Assembly: GCA_904377845.1 (NCBI GenBank)
Contig: CAJFGR010000014.1
Coordinates: forward strand, 1 to 64,000
Direction of reading: 5' to 3'
Source: an uncultured Ruminococcus sp.
GTDB lineage: Bacteria > Bacillota > Clostridia > Lachnospirales > Lachnospiraceae
DNA: 64,000 nt
The translations under genes and the position numbers were made by a program. Below are positions 1-11,038 of this stretch, in pieces. Within the stretch, counting starts at the first letter, position 1, and each line of letters begins with the position of its first letter. Below the pieces are notes generated by a model. It made no database searches. It was not told where the DNA came from and saw nothing but the letters and a program-made list of their open reading frames with translations.

Positions 1-1
1 A

Positions 2-91
2 TGCCATGGTCGAAAGAACTTCCAGCTGAATGTTACAGTAAGCGCCGCCAATGAACAGCGGCGCATGATTTATGCGGGGCGGAGGATTTGA
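2..91 (+). CDS. 3' end of an unidentified gene entering from upstream
   Basis: An open frame enters at base 2 and stops at TGA 89-91, giving about 29 residues that end in MIYAGRRI. Nothing in this tail identifies a family. The neighbouring carbohydrate genes make a sugar-related enzyme or transporter possible, but that is only context. It could also be chance open frame at the window edge. Confidence 0.3.
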   Translation, partial: CHGRKNFQLNVTVSAANEQRRMIYAGRRI

Positions 92-163
92 CGTTTACAC
101 CCGCCGTGCCTGTATGAGCGGATATTTGACGGGCAACGGACAGTGAACGGCTTTGTTGTGAAC

Positions 164-189
164 TGAGCAAATGATTGACAGTTTGCTCA
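164..189. promoter_or_regulatory. Perfect 8-bp inverted repeat around the -35 box of the LacI-family gene
   Basis: TGAGCAAA-N10-TTTGCTCA is a perfect inverted repeat at 164-171 and 182-189. The -35 hexamer TTGACA (175-180) lies in its spacer. This position fits an operator, possibly for autoregulation by the LacI-type protein encoded downstream. Its sequence differs from the TGCGCA boxes at 1337-1483, so a different regulator is possible. Confidence 0.5.
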
Positions 190-203
190 AAAGGGCGCAT
201 ACT
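175..203 (+). promoter_or_regulatory. Promoter of the LacI-family regulator
   Basis: TTGACA (175-180) is followed after 17 bases by CATACT (198-203), a good sigma-A type promoter about 40 bases upstream of the regulator start. Confidence 0.55.
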
Positions 204-242
204 AAATAAAAATGGTTGTGAAATGAAAAGAGGTACAGTGTA

Positions 243-1256
243 GTGAAGGAGAAGGGTGAAAAGAGTAAGAAAATGACCATTAACGATGTAGCGGAACAGC
301 TGGGGGTCTCAATCAGTACAGTTTCGCGGGCGATCTCCGGAAAGGGGCGTATCGGGAGCGAGACGCGCAGGAAAGTGCTGGAGTTTATAGAAGAACACGA
401 CTATCATCCCAACAGCAGCGCAAAGAGCCTTGCGCAGGCAAAGACCGAAAATATTGCTCTCCTTATTCCGGAGGTGAAAACCCTGGTGGCACAGCCTTTC
501 TTCTATATGTGTATGTGCGGTGTAAACGAGGTGGCGCAGGCCCGGGGATACGATATGTTCGTAGTCACCACAAACGGAGTGGATACGACAAGACTGAAAC
601 GTCTTCTGGATAACGACAAGGTGGATGGTGTCATCCTTGGTAATACTCATATGGATGATGTGTTTGCAAAGTTTTTAAAATCCCGGGGGTGTCCTTTTGT
701 GGCGATCGGTTCCATGGATGACGACACTGCCGTGCAGGTGGATCATGACAATATGGGGGCGTGCCGCGACCTGACGGCGATTCTCCTGTCGCGCAAAATG
801 CGGAGAATCGCATATATGGGCCAGGCGGGGAATCTGATTGTGAATGAAGAGCGGTACAGAGGTTATCTTCAGGCTCATCGGGATATCGGGGTCGACGTAG
901 ATCCGGACCTGGTGTACAGGGATAATATGACAGAGACGATCGTGCGCAAAAATACAGATGAGCTTGTGCGCAGAAGAGTGGACTGTATTCTCTGTCAGGA
1001 TGATGCCATATGCAACATTGTGCTGCAGGAGCTCTACAGTCAGAACATCAGAATTCCGGAGGAAATGCGTGTGGCGTCCTGCCATAACAGTAAGACGCTG
1101 GACAGCTATCCGGTCACGGTTACTTCTCTGAAGTTTGACAATACGGAGATCGGGCGCGTTGCCTGTGACGTGCTGATTGATATGCTTGAGGGGAAAGAAG
1201 TGCAGAGCAGGACACTGCTTGACTATGAAGTGGTATTGAAAGAATCAACAAAATAA
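243..1256 (+). CDS. LacI/GalR-family transcriptional regulator
   Basis: A 337-residue sugar-responsive DNA-binding protein. The N-terminal helix-turn-helix reads TINDVAEQLGVSISTVSRAI, the canonical LacI headpiece, followed by the hinge (YHPNSSAKSL) and a periplasmic-binding-protein-like effector domain to the C-terminus. The listed start is GTG at 243, with an AGAGG ribosome site at about 229-233. ATG at 273, giving MTINDVAEQ, is an equally likely start and would make 327 residues. The gene has its own promoter (175-203). Palindromic TGCGCA-based sites lie just downstream (1337-1483) around a promoter that no longer drives a gene and are good candidates for its operators. The effector is unknown; the neighbouring beta-galactosidase suggests a galactoside, which is inference. 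Confidence 0.93.
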   Translation: MKEKGEKSKKMTINDVAEQLGVSISTVSRAISGKGRIGSETRRKVLEFIEEHDYHPNSSAKSLAQAKTENIALLIPEVKTLVAQPFFYMCMCGVNEVAQARGYDMFVVTTNGVDTTRLKRLLDNDKVDGVILGNTHMDDVFAKFLKSRGCPFVAIGSMDDDTAVQVDHDNMGACRDLTAILLSRKMRRIAYMGQAGNLIVNEERYRGYLQAHRDIGVDVDPDLVYRDNMTETIVRKNTDELVRRRVDCILCQDDAICNIVLQELYSQNIRIPEEMRVASCHNSKTLDSYPVTVTSLKFDNTEIGRVACDVLIDMLEGKEVQSRTLLDYEVVLKESTK

Positions 1257-1336
1257 TATGGCGTTACGGCTTTGCGAATGGCGCGGGCCGGACAGATACG
1301 GTAAAACCGGGAGATACAGTAGATAGTGGCTGCAAA

Positions 1337-1351
1337 TGCGCAAATTGCGCA
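1337..1351. promoter_or_regulatory. Candidate LacI-family operator
   Basis: TGCGCAAATTGCGCA is a perfect palindrome of two 7-base arms around one base. Its CG-containing core and size are typical of LacI-family operators. It lies about 80 bases downstream of the LacI-type gene and 65 bases upstream of the -35 box at 1416. Confidence 0.6.
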
Positions 1352-1415
1352 AATACAGCCGCTATTTTTATGCATATTTTCCAAAAAAAATTTTTATGAA
1401 TAGTAATTATGTATA

Positions 1416-1444
1416 TTGTACAAATCTGTAAGTGGTGCTATAAT
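1416..1444 (+). promoter_or_regulatory. Strong promoter without an intact gene
   Basis: TTGTAC (1416-1421) and a perfect TATAAT (1439-1444) are 17 bases apart. The expected transcript start (about 1451) is followed at once by TGCGCA operator boxes and then by an AAAAGGAGG ribosome site at 1517-1525 and ATG 1533. After that start the DNA is the antisense of the AraC-type gene, so the original target gene appears to be lost. Confidence 0.65.
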
Positions 1445-1461
1445 CCTTAGCCAAGCAAGCG

Positions 1462-1483
1462 ATTGCGCACAATGAATTGCGCA
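1462..1483. promoter_or_regulatory. Second candidate LacI-family operator, overlapping the transcript start
   Basis: Two direct copies of ATTGCGCA (1462-1469 and 1476-1483) share the TGCGCA core of the palindrome at 1337-1351. Lying just after the -10 box, a bound repressor would block initiation. With the upstream palindrome about 120 bases away, a repression loop is possible. Confidence 0.5.
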
Positions 1484-1516
1484 GGAGCGTAAATTAGCAT
1501 TCCGACAGAGAATCGG

Positions 1517-1556
1517 AAAAGGAGGTTTTTTTATGTCCTATTCTGTTCTGCGGGAT
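1517..1556 (+). pseudogene. Orphan ribosome site and start codon (5' stub of a lost gene)
   Basis: AAAAGGAGG at 1517-1525 precedes ATG 1533 by seven bases, an excellent initiation region under the promoter at 1416-1444. Only eight codons follow (MSYSVLRD) before the frame enters the 3' end of the convergent AraC-type gene, whose stop codon is at 1557. The frame continues to 1739, but that stretch is antisense to a conserved helix-turn-helix domain and is not credible coding sequence. I read this as the 5' stub of a regulated gene whose body was deleted. Confidence 0.5.
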
Positions 1557-2363
1557 TCAGTTCATCCGGCGGAATTCCAGCGGTGTGGTGCCGACTGCTT
1601 TTTTAAATACAGCGATGAAGTGGCTGGAATCAGTAAAGCCGGTATGCCTGGCGATGTCCTGTATCCCCAGGCGGGGACTGGTGATCAGGAGTTCTTTTGC
1701 CTTGCTCAGTCGGAACGAGGTCAGGTATTCATAGGCTGAACAGTTGAGGTACCGTCGGAAGAGACGGGTCAGATACTGAGGGGTTATAAATACCTGTCTG
1801 CTTAAATCGGCAATGGTCAGCGGCAGGGAATAGTCTCTTTCAATTTCTTTTATTACAGGAAGTACATAATTCTGGTAAAGGGGTTCGTCAGCCGGGCTGT
1901 TTGTATGCGTGGTATCCGCGATGCTTACCAGAACGGCATAGCAGTTGACAGAGATCTGCTTCCCGTCAAGCGGTCGGACGCTGTACAGTGCTAAGCAGTC
2001 ATCGATCAGGCGGGCGATCTGCGCGCCCTGCCCGGCGCTTACGGGAATGACCTGACGGTTTCCCATGATCTGGGGAATGCTTCGCTCGGCCGTTCCGGTA
2101 AAAGTAGCAAATTTTACACGCCAGACATCCCCGGATTTATCATAGGAATGGCGGATAAACGGGGCGATCAGAATCCCTTCATCCTTCCTCAGGATATATG
2201 TGCCGGCAGCTGTCTCTACCTTTCCGTATCCCTGCTCTGTCTGCAGATAATGATAGAACGGATAGCCTGACGGGCGTGTGACACGATCCTGATCCCAGCT
2301 GCTTCCGATAGATTCATATGTAAAAGGATCTGTTACGGGGGAACTGCGGAATACGACGTTCAT
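1557..2363 (-). CDS. AraC-family transcriptional regulator
   Basis: A 268-residue protein with an N-terminal cupin-like effector domain (about residues 20-150; HYLQTEQGYGKVETAAGTYIL is typical of PF02311) and a C-terminal double helix-turn-helix (about 170-268). The second HTH shows the family signature GFTDSSHFIAVFKKAVGTTPLEFRR. It is divergently transcribed from the GH2 beta-galactosidase across 150 bases, so it most likely activates that gene in response to a sugar. Start ATG at 2363 has CAGGAGG at suitable spacing. The 3' end abuts the orphan start at 1533-1556. Confidence 0.93.
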   Translation of the reverse strand: MNVVFRSSPVTDPFTYESIGSSWDQDRVTRPSGYPFYHYLQTEQGYGKVETAAGTYILRKDEGILIAPFIRHSYDKSGDVWRVKFATFTGTAERSIPQIMGNRQVIPVSAGQGAQIARLIDDCLALYSVRPLDGKQISVNCYAVLVSIADTTHTNSPADEPLYQNYVLPVIKEIERDYSLPLTIADLSRQVFITPQYLTRLFRRYLNCSAYEYLTSFRLSKAKELLITSPRLGIQDIARHTGFTDSSHFIAVFKKAVGTTPLEFRRMN

Positions 2364-2419
2364 AAAGACCTCCTGTGCAAGAGTGTTTCGAAATATTATA
2401 TTTTTAGTTTAGCATATCA

Positions 2420-2448
2420 TACACCTGAACGTCCAGAGACTCTATAAT
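2420..2448 (+). promoter_or_regulatory. Likely -10 region of the beta-galactosidase promoter
   Basis: A perfect TATAAT lies at 2443-2448, about 65 bases before the beta-galactosidase start, but the -35 position (2420-2425, TACACC) is poor, as expected for an activator-dependent promoter. On the other strand TATAAT at 2400-2395 could serve the AraC-type gene. Confidence 0.4.
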
Positions 2449-2450
2449 AA

Positions 2451-5573
<3,123 letters not shown>

Positions 5574-5606
5574 GAGACTGCAGAAAAAGTATAACAGAAA
5601 AAGGAG

Positions 5607-6029
5607 ATTGACGCTCCGTCCGAAGAGTTTGAAAATCAGTTTGCATATAACGGTACAGAGTATCCGGCGCGGCGGATGTGCGAGATTAATCACGCGAAAG
5701 AAGGCGCAGAGGTGATTTCTTCCTACGAGCGGGATTTCTACGAAGGCTGCCCGGTGGTAACGCGTAATGCGTTCGGAAAAGGCGAGGCCTATTATCTGGC
5801 GGCCGAGTCTGATCTTGCATTCCTGCGGGCGTTTTACGGAGATGTATTTAGGAGAGTTGGACTGAAAAACGCTCTGGATACAGAACTGCCTTATGGCGTG
5901 ACGGTGACGGAGCGGACCGGCACTTATCCGGCTCCGGCATATGGAGACGCAGAGAGCGGTGCGGTTTATGAAGGAAAACTGGAACTGGGAGCGTTTCAGT
6001 GCGCGGTGCTTGAGAGACAGGCTAATTGA
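5607..6029 (+). pseudogene. C-terminal remnant of a GH42 beta-galactosidase
   Basis: The frame reads IDAPSEEFENQFAYNGTEYPAR, then MCEINHAKEGAEVISSYE, then DFYEGCPVVTRNAFGKGEAYYL. This is the trimerization and late C-terminal region of GH42 beta-galactosidases, which carry a GAEVLATYxxDFYAGxPALTxNxFGKGxAYY pattern. The catalytic barrel (roughly the first 500 residues) is absent. Between VTVTERTG and the last strands (YEGKLELGAFQCAVLER) the usual FLMNF segment is also missing, so there is a second internal deletion. There is no proper start codon; ATG 5676 is internal to the domain. It sits 33 bases after the GH2 gene, where a second beta-galactosidase of the same operon probably stood. Confidence 0.75.
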
Positions 6030-6060
6030 CAGAGTGAGAATATGATAATAGAATGACAGT

Positions 6061-6096
6061 AAAAACCGATCATCCAGAAAAAGATGATTGGTTTTT
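6061..6096 (+). terminator. Rho-independent terminator after the beta-galactosidase region
   Basis: ACCGATCATC pairs with GATGATTGGT around a short A-rich loop and is followed by TTTTT; the A-run on the 5' side would let it act in both directions. Confidence 0.75.
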
Positions 6097-6098
6097 AT

Positions 6099-6142
6099 GT
6101 TTATTTTTACATTTTAAAGTTCTGAAAAATGTAAAAATAAAC
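6099..6142. repeat. 17-bp perfect inverted repeat upstream of the DUF4143 ATPase gene
   Basis: Arms GTTTATTTTTACATTTT (6099-6115) and its exact complement (6126-6142) flank a 10-base loop. It ends eight bases before the -35 box at 6150. It is too AT-rich and lacks the GC stem of a normal terminator, so a regulator-binding site or recombination site is more likely. Confidence 0.6.
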
Positions 6143-6149
6143 ACTAATA

Positions 6150-6178
6150 TTGACATTTGCAGCAACACATACTAAAAT
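6150..6178 (+). promoter_or_regulatory. Promoter of the DUF4143 ATPase gene
   Basis: TTGACA (6150-6155), 17-base spacer, TAAAAT (6173-6178), followed by AGGAGG at 6185-6190 and ATG 6201. The transcript would have a leader of about 15 bases. Confidence 0.65.
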
Positions 6179-6200
6179 ATGATCAGGAGGTACACGAAAA

Positions 6201-7493
6201 ATGCGCCGGAAAATCATGGAAAATCTGAAGAAATGGAGTCTTGAGGTAAAGAACCGGATGCCCCTGCTTCTCTATGGGGCGCGTCAGGTTGGAAAGACAT
6301 ATGCGATGCAGGAACTTGGGTCGAACGAGTTTAAAAATACGATATATGTTAATTTCGAAGCTGACAGGACAATCGGCAGTTTTTTTGAGTCTAATATTCA
6401 TCCGGATCCGGTGATCAGGGTTCTGGAGAAATATTTCCATACAACAGCAATACCTGATGAAACGCTGATCATTTTCGATGAGATTCAGATGTGTGAGAGA
6501 GCTCTGACATCGCTGAAATATTTTGCGGAAGAAGCTCCAGAATATCATGTGATCGCGGCGGGCAGCCTTCTTGGTGTAGCGGTGAACAGGGAGCTGCAAT
6601 CATTTCCGGTAGGAAAGGTAAGAATGCTTACGATGTATCCGATGGATTTTGAGGAGTATTTGTGGGCCAGAGGAAAAGAACTCCTGGCGGACAGGATTCG
6701 GGAGTGTTTCGTCCGGGAGCAGGCGCTTCCGGAGAATCTGCACCAGGAGGCGTTGGGAGAATACTATAATTACTGTATTATCGGTGGTATGCCTGCCGCG
6801 GTACGGGCAGAAACGGAGGAACAGGCGACACTGTCTCAGGCGGAGATCCGACAGATGCTTCTGGATTCGTATATTGCAGATATGACGAAATATGCTGCAC
6901 CGGGAGAGGCAGTAAAGATATTTGCGGCCTATGATTCTCTTCCCTCCCAGCTTGCAAGAGATTCGAAGAAATTTCAATACAAATTGATAAAGAGCGGGGC
7001 AAGGGCATCTCAGTACGGCGATTCTATTGACTGGCTCATACGGGCAGGTATTGTCAACAAATGTACAAAATGTACACAGGGATTTATGCCTCCGTCAGCA
7101 TTTCAGGATTTGGCATCGTTTAAGCTGTATTACAGTGATACAGGCATTATGTCAGCAAGGACAAATATGAATCTGGAACGGCTTATGAGCAGTGAATCGG
7201 AACACTTTAGAGGTATATTTGCGGAAAATTATGTGGCATGCGCATTGAAAGCCAATGGCTATGAACTGATGTATTGGGAATCGGACGGAAAAGCCGAAGT
7301 GGATTTTCTGATCATACGGGATGATCATGTGATCCCGGTGGAGTGTAAGGCGGGCGATCATGTCAGGGCCAAAAGTTTGACAATCTATAAAGAAAAATAT
7401 CATCCTGCATACTGCATCAGGATTTCCACAAGAAATTTCGGGACGGCAGCAGGAATAAAATCTGTTCCGCTCTATGCGGTATTTTGCATATGA
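6201..7493 (+). CDS. AAA-family ATPase with C-terminal DUF4143
   Basis: A 430-residue protein of the widespread AAA_14/DUF4143 family, whose role is not established. Walker A is GARQVGKTYA (about residues 27-36), Walker B is LIIFDEIQM (about 91-99), and a sensor-like AAGSLLGV follows. The C-terminal half (about 205-430) is DUF4143 and contains a restriction-endonuclease-like core, VDFLIIRDDHVIPVECKAG, with the D...ExK arrangement of PD-(D/E)XK folds. The start has AGGAGG at ideal spacing. It is monocistronic, with its own promoter and a striking 17-bp inverted repeat. Family members are often multicopy in gut Firmicutes, so a selfish or defence-related role is possible but unproven. Confidence 0.9.
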   Translation: MRRKIMENLKKWSLEVKNRMPLLLYGARQVGKTYAMQELGSNEFKNTIYVNFEADRTIGSFFESNIHPDPVIRVLEKYFHTTAIPDETLIIFDEIQMCERALTSLKYFAEEAPEYHVIAAGSLLGVAVNRELQSFPVGKVRMLTMYPMDFEEYLWARGKELLADRIRECFVREQALPENLHQEALGEYYNYCIIGGMPAAVRAETEEQATLSQAEIRQMLLDSYIADMTKYAAPGEAVKIFAAYDSLPSQLARDSKKFQYKLIKSGARASQYGDSIDWLIRAGIVNKCTKCTQGFMPPSAFQDLASFKLYYSDTGIMSARTNMNLERLMSSESEHFRGIFAENYVACALKANGYELMYWESDGKAEVDFLIIRDDHVIPVECKAGDHVRAKSLTIYKEKYHPAYCIRISTRNFGTAAGIKSVPLYAVFCI

Positions 7494-7562
7494 TAGAGAC
7501 CAAACTGTCATCAGCATTATAACAAGAGTAAATGAATACTATTATTACAAGGAGACATTACC

Positions 7563-9266
7563 ATGCAGTCATCAACAGAACTCAGAAGCCTGTTAAACAG
7601 GATCGACCATCGTGGCTATCCGGCTTACAAAGATACAAGGGGCGCCTACCAGTTTCCCGGCTATATTTTATCCATTGACCATGTACAGGGTGATCCGTTC
7701 GCCTCGCCGTCAAAAGTCAGCGTCCGCGTGGCCGGGCGCACGGCGGGATTTCCGCAGGAATTATACCAGGAAGCCTATCAGAGGATCGCACTGCAGGACG
7801 AGCTGACGAGACAGTTCGGCAGGCGGGCGGAGCAGTTTGCATTTAAGGCAAAAGGTTCGGGAAAGAGCGGACTGATCTCTGTGAGCCGCTGTTCCCAGGA
7901 AGTGCTGGAGCGCACGGCGTGCCGCATCGATCCGAAAAGCGGAGATATTGTGCTGCGAATGGAGATCGGCTTTCCGGCGAACGGGCGGACGATTAATGCA
8001 AGAGAGCTGGAAAAGATCCTCTTTGATTTTGTTCCGGAGTGTGTGAAACACGCACTCTTCTATAAAAATATGGATGCAAAGCGGTTAAGAACGATTGTGG
8101 ATCTTGCGGAGGATCAGCACTATATCCGCGAGATGCTGCCCAAGATGGGACTCTGTGCTTTCGTGGCGAACGGGAGTGTGCTGCCAAGAGAGTCGGGCAT
8201 CTCACCGCGGCCGATGAAAGGCGGAGTGAAGTTCCGGTCCCCGGAAGAACTGGAAGTGACGATGGAACTTCCGCATAAAGGAAAGATTACCGGTATGGGT
8301 ATCCGTAAGGGAATTACCCTGATCGTGGGCGGAGGCTACCACGGCAAATCCACTTTGTTAAAGGCGCTGGAGCTGGGAGTGTACGACCATATTGCGGGGG
8401 ATGGCAGAGAGTATGTCATCACGGATAACACTGCCGTGAAGCTGCGCGCCGAGGACGGCAGGAGCATTCAGAAGACGGATATTTCCATGTTTATCAATGA
8501 TCTTCCGAACGGGAAGGACACTGTAGGATTCTGCACCGAGGATGCCAGCGGCAGTACCTCACAGGCTGCAAATGTAGTAGAGAGTATCGAGGCGGGAACT
8601 TCCCTTCTCCTGATTGACGAGGATACGAGCGCGACCAACTTCATGATCCGGGACGAGCTGATGCAGAGAGTCATTCACCGCGACATGGAGCCCATCACTC
8701 CGTTTATCGAGAGAATCAGGGAGCTGTATGACGATTACGGCATTTCCACTGTGATTGTAGCGGGAAGCTCGGGAGCTTATTTCCACGTTGCGGACACGAT
8801 CATCCAGATGGACCGTTATGTTCCGAAGGATATCACTGTCTATGCCAAGAAAGAGGCGGAGAGCTATCCGGCGGTCAGCGGTCCGGAGACGCCGGCGAAA
8901 AAACCGGATTTCCACCGGTGCCCGCGGGCGGGAAAAGGTTTCCGGGAGAACGACAGAATCAAGATGAAGACTATGGGACGTGAGGCTGTCATGATAAACA
9001 AGGAAACCATTGACCTGCGCTATGTGGAGCAGATCACGGACAGCGAACAGGTGACGGCGCTTGGATACTGCATGAGGTATGCGCAGAAGCACATTATGGA
9101 CGGAAGGAAAGATCTCAGGCAGATCGTGGACGAGCTGGAGCGTGTTATGGAGAAAGGGACGCTGGCAGCGCTGTGCGAGAACAGTTCGAGTATCTCTTGT
9201 ATGGCAATGCCGAGACGACAGGAGATCTTCGCGTGCTTCGACCGTTACCGGAGTCTGAAGATGTGA
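7563..9266 (+). CDS. ABC-class P-loop ATPase, PF09818 family
   Basis: A 567-residue soluble protein matching the predicted ATPase of the ABC class family, which has no established function. The N-terminal third (SLLNRIDHRGYPAYKDTRGAY) is the family-specific head. The nucleotide domain has GGGYHGKSTLLKALE as Walker A (about residues 257-270) and SLLLIDEDTSATNFMIRD as Walker B with its Glu (about 343-360). An ADGR/DASGSTSQAANVVES segment precedes Walker B. No membrane segments, so it is not a transporter subunit. Start ATG 7563 follows AAGGAG. It lies directly before the YbaK-like and SbcDC genes. Confidence 0.88.
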   Translation: MQSSTELRSLLNRIDHRGYPAYKDTRGAYQFPGYILSIDHVQGDPFASPSKVSVRVAGRTAGFPQELYQEAYQRIALQDELTRQFGRRAEQFAFKAKGSGKSGLISVSRCSQEVLERTACRIDPKSGDIVLRMEIGFPANGRTINARELEKILFDFVPECVKHALFYKNMDAKRLRTIVDLAEDQHYIREMLPKMGLCAFVANGSVLPRESGISPRPMKGGVKFRSPEELEVTMELPHKGKITGMGIRKGITLIVGGGYHGKSTLLKALELGVYDHIAGDGREYVITDNTAVKLRAEDGRSIQKTDISMFINDLPNGKDTVGFCTEDASGSTSQAANVVESIEAGTSLLLIDEDTSATNFMIRDELMQRVIHRDMEPITPFIERIRELYDDYGISTVIVAGSSGAYFHVADTIIQMDRYVPKDITVYAKKEAESYPAVSGPETPAKKPDFHRCPRAGKGFRENDRIKMKTMGREAVMINKETIDLRYVEQITDSEQVTALGYCMRYAQKHIMDGRKDLRQIVDELERVMEKGTLAALCENSSSISCMAMPRRQEIFACFDRYRSLKM

Positions 9267-9296
9267 TATAAGAAGATGATAAAGGAGAGACATGAA

Positions 9297-9848
9297 ATGC
9301 AGTTAGTTGACGGCAGACCGGAGAATACAGAAGGCAGACTTGCCAAGGAAATAAGAGTATACGATCTTCTTGATTCTCTCGGTATCGTATATAAAAGAGT
9401 TGACCACGAGGCGGCAATGACCATGGAAGCCTGCGAGGAGATTGACCGGACTTTAAGTGAAGGAGTGGAGAAAGGCGTTGCCATCTGCAAGAATCTGTTC
9501 CTGTGCAACCGCCAGGCAACGGATTTTTATCTGCTGCTCATTCCGGGAGACAAGCCCTTTAAGACAAAATATCTGTCCGCCCAGATCGGTTCCTCAAGGC
9601 TGTCTTTTGCTAAGCCGGAACACATGGAGCAGTATCTGGACATTACGCCCGGCTCTGTGAGCGTGATGGGATTGATGAATGATAAGGAGAAAAAAGTACG
9701 GCTTTTGATCGATGAGGATGTCCTGAAGGATGAATATTTCGCCTGCCATCCGTGTATCAATACATCCAGTCTGAGATTTAAGACGTCGGATCTTATGGAA
9801 AAAGTAATCCCGGCCATGGGGCATGAGCCCACGATTGTAAAGCTGTAG
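9297..9848 (+). CDS. YbaK/ProX-type aminoacyl-tRNA deacylase
   Basis: A 183-residue trans-editing protein of the prolyl-tRNA editing (PrdX/ProX) type, which clears mischarged tRNA such as Ala-tRNA(Pro). The family core is visible: VYDLLDSLGIVYKRVDHEAAMT near the N-terminus, then NLFLCNRQATDFYLLLIPGDKPFKTKYLS, and PGSVSVMGLMND. The last is the conserved GSVSxxGL loop and includes the region of the catalytic Lys. ATG 9297 is preferred because AAAGGAGAG lies eight bases upstream; an in-frame ATG at 9276 has no site. Fourteen bases separate it from sbcD, so co-transcription is likely. Confidence 0.88.
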   Translation: MQLVDGRPENTEGRLAKEIRVYDLLDSLGIVYKRVDHEAAMTMEACEEIDRTLSEGVEKGVAICKNLFLCNRQATDFYLLLIPGDKPFKTKYLSAQIGSSRLSFAKPEHMEQYLDITPGSVSVMGLMNDKEKKVRLLIDEDVLKDEYFACHPCINTSSLRFKTSDLMEKVIPAMGHEPTIVKL

Positions 9849-9862
9849 GAGGAAGAGCATAT

Positions 9863-11038
9863 ATGAGATTCTTTCATCTGTCTGATCTGCATATAGGAAA
9901 ACAGCTGCATCATTATAATCTCCGCGAGGATCAGGAACATATCCTTGCGGAGGTTATTTCCTATGCAGAGAAACTTCACCCCGATGCGGTCGTCATTGCA
10001 GGGGACATATACGACAAGTCGGTTCCCTCAGGAGACGCGGTCACGGTGTTTGACGATTTCCTTACCCGGCTGTCTGCCGTGAAACCGATGATCCCCATTC
10101 TTGTGATCGCCGGAAATCATGATTCGGCGCAGCGTCTTGATTATGCGAGCCGGCTGCTTGGAAGTCATCAGATTTATATTGCAGGGAAAGCGCCTGAGTC
10201 TGAGGAAGACCACCTGAAGAAGATCACTTTGACAGATGAGTATGGCAAAGTGAATTTTTATCTGATGCCGTTTCTGAAGCCGGGGTATGTGCGCGGATTA
10301 TGCGGAGGGGAGATGCCGGAGAGTTATACTGCAGCTGTTCAGGCTGTGCTTGAACGTGAGGAGATCGATCCCGGGGAGCGCAATGTAATCGTGTCCCATC
10401 AGTTCTATACGGGAAGAGACAGCCGGACCGGAGAAGAGATCAGTCTGAAAACCTGTGATTCGGAGCTGCTCAGTGTGGGCGGTATAGATAATGTGGATAT
10501 ATCTGTCCTGAAAGAGTTTGACTACGCGGCGCTGGGACATCTCCACGGAGCCCAGAAGGCCGGCAGCGAAAATGTCCGCTACTGCGGTACGCTTCTGAAA
10601 TATTCTGTCAGCGAGGCGGGGCAGGAAAAAACGCTCCATTTTGTCACCCTCGGCGCCAAGGGCGATCCCGCAAATGTGGAAAAACTTCCGCTCCACCCGC
10701 TGAGAGATGTGCGCAGAGTCAGGGGAGAGCTGGAAGAGATTATCAGCGCCGCGGATCCGGAACACAGAGATGATTACGTGAGCGTCACACTGACCGATGA
10801 GATTGATCCTTACAAGCCGAAGGAGCAGCTTCAGAAAGTGTACAGCCACATTCTGGAAGTCAGGATGGATAATGAGCGGACGAGAAAGAAGCTGGAATTT
10901 GACGAAGGAGAAATCCGTATGGAAGATCCTCTCGATGTGTTCTCCGATTTTTACCGTGAGATGCAGGGCAGAGAGATGTCGGAGGAAGAAACGGAAATTC
11001 TGAGATTTGTATTTGACAAAGTGAAAGGAGGCGCGTGA
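9863..11038 (+). CDS. sbcD: SbcD, nuclease subunit of the SbcCD double-strand DNA exonuclease
   Basis: A 391-residue Mre11-type calcineurin-like phosphoesterase that partners SbcC to cut hairpins and process DNA ends. Metal-binding motifs: FHLSDLHIG (7 residues in), VIAGDIYDKSVPSG, VIAGNHDS, VSHQFYTG and ALGHLHGAQ. The C-terminal capping and SbcC-contact region follows. AGGAGGAAGAG precedes the start. The stop codon overlaps the sbcC start (TGATG), the usual translational coupling. Confidence 0.97.
   Translation: MRFFHLSDLHIGKQLHHYNLREDQEHILAEVISYAEKLHPDAVVIAGDIYDKSVPSGDAVTVFDDFLTRLSAVKPMIPILVIAGNHDSAQRLDYASRLLGSHQIYIAGKAPESEEDHLKKITLTDEYGKVNFYLMPFLKPGYVRGLCGGEMPESYTAAVQAVLEREEIDPGERNVIVSHQFYTGRDSRTGEEISLKTCDSELLSVGGIDNVDISVLKEFDYAALGHLHGAQKAGSENVRYCGTLLKYSVSEAGQEKTLHFVTLGAKGDPANVEKLPLHPLRDVRRVRGELEEIISAADPEHRDDYVSVTLTDEIDPYKPKEQLQKVYSHILEVRMDNERTRKKLEFDEGEIRMEDPLDVFSDFYREMQGREMSEEETEILRFVFDKVKGGA

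Noticed and set aside
1533-1739. 68-residue open frame with a strong ribosome site
   Set aside because: All but its first eight codons are antisense to the conserved helix-turn-helix end of the AraC gene. Only the initiation region is kept, as a stub.
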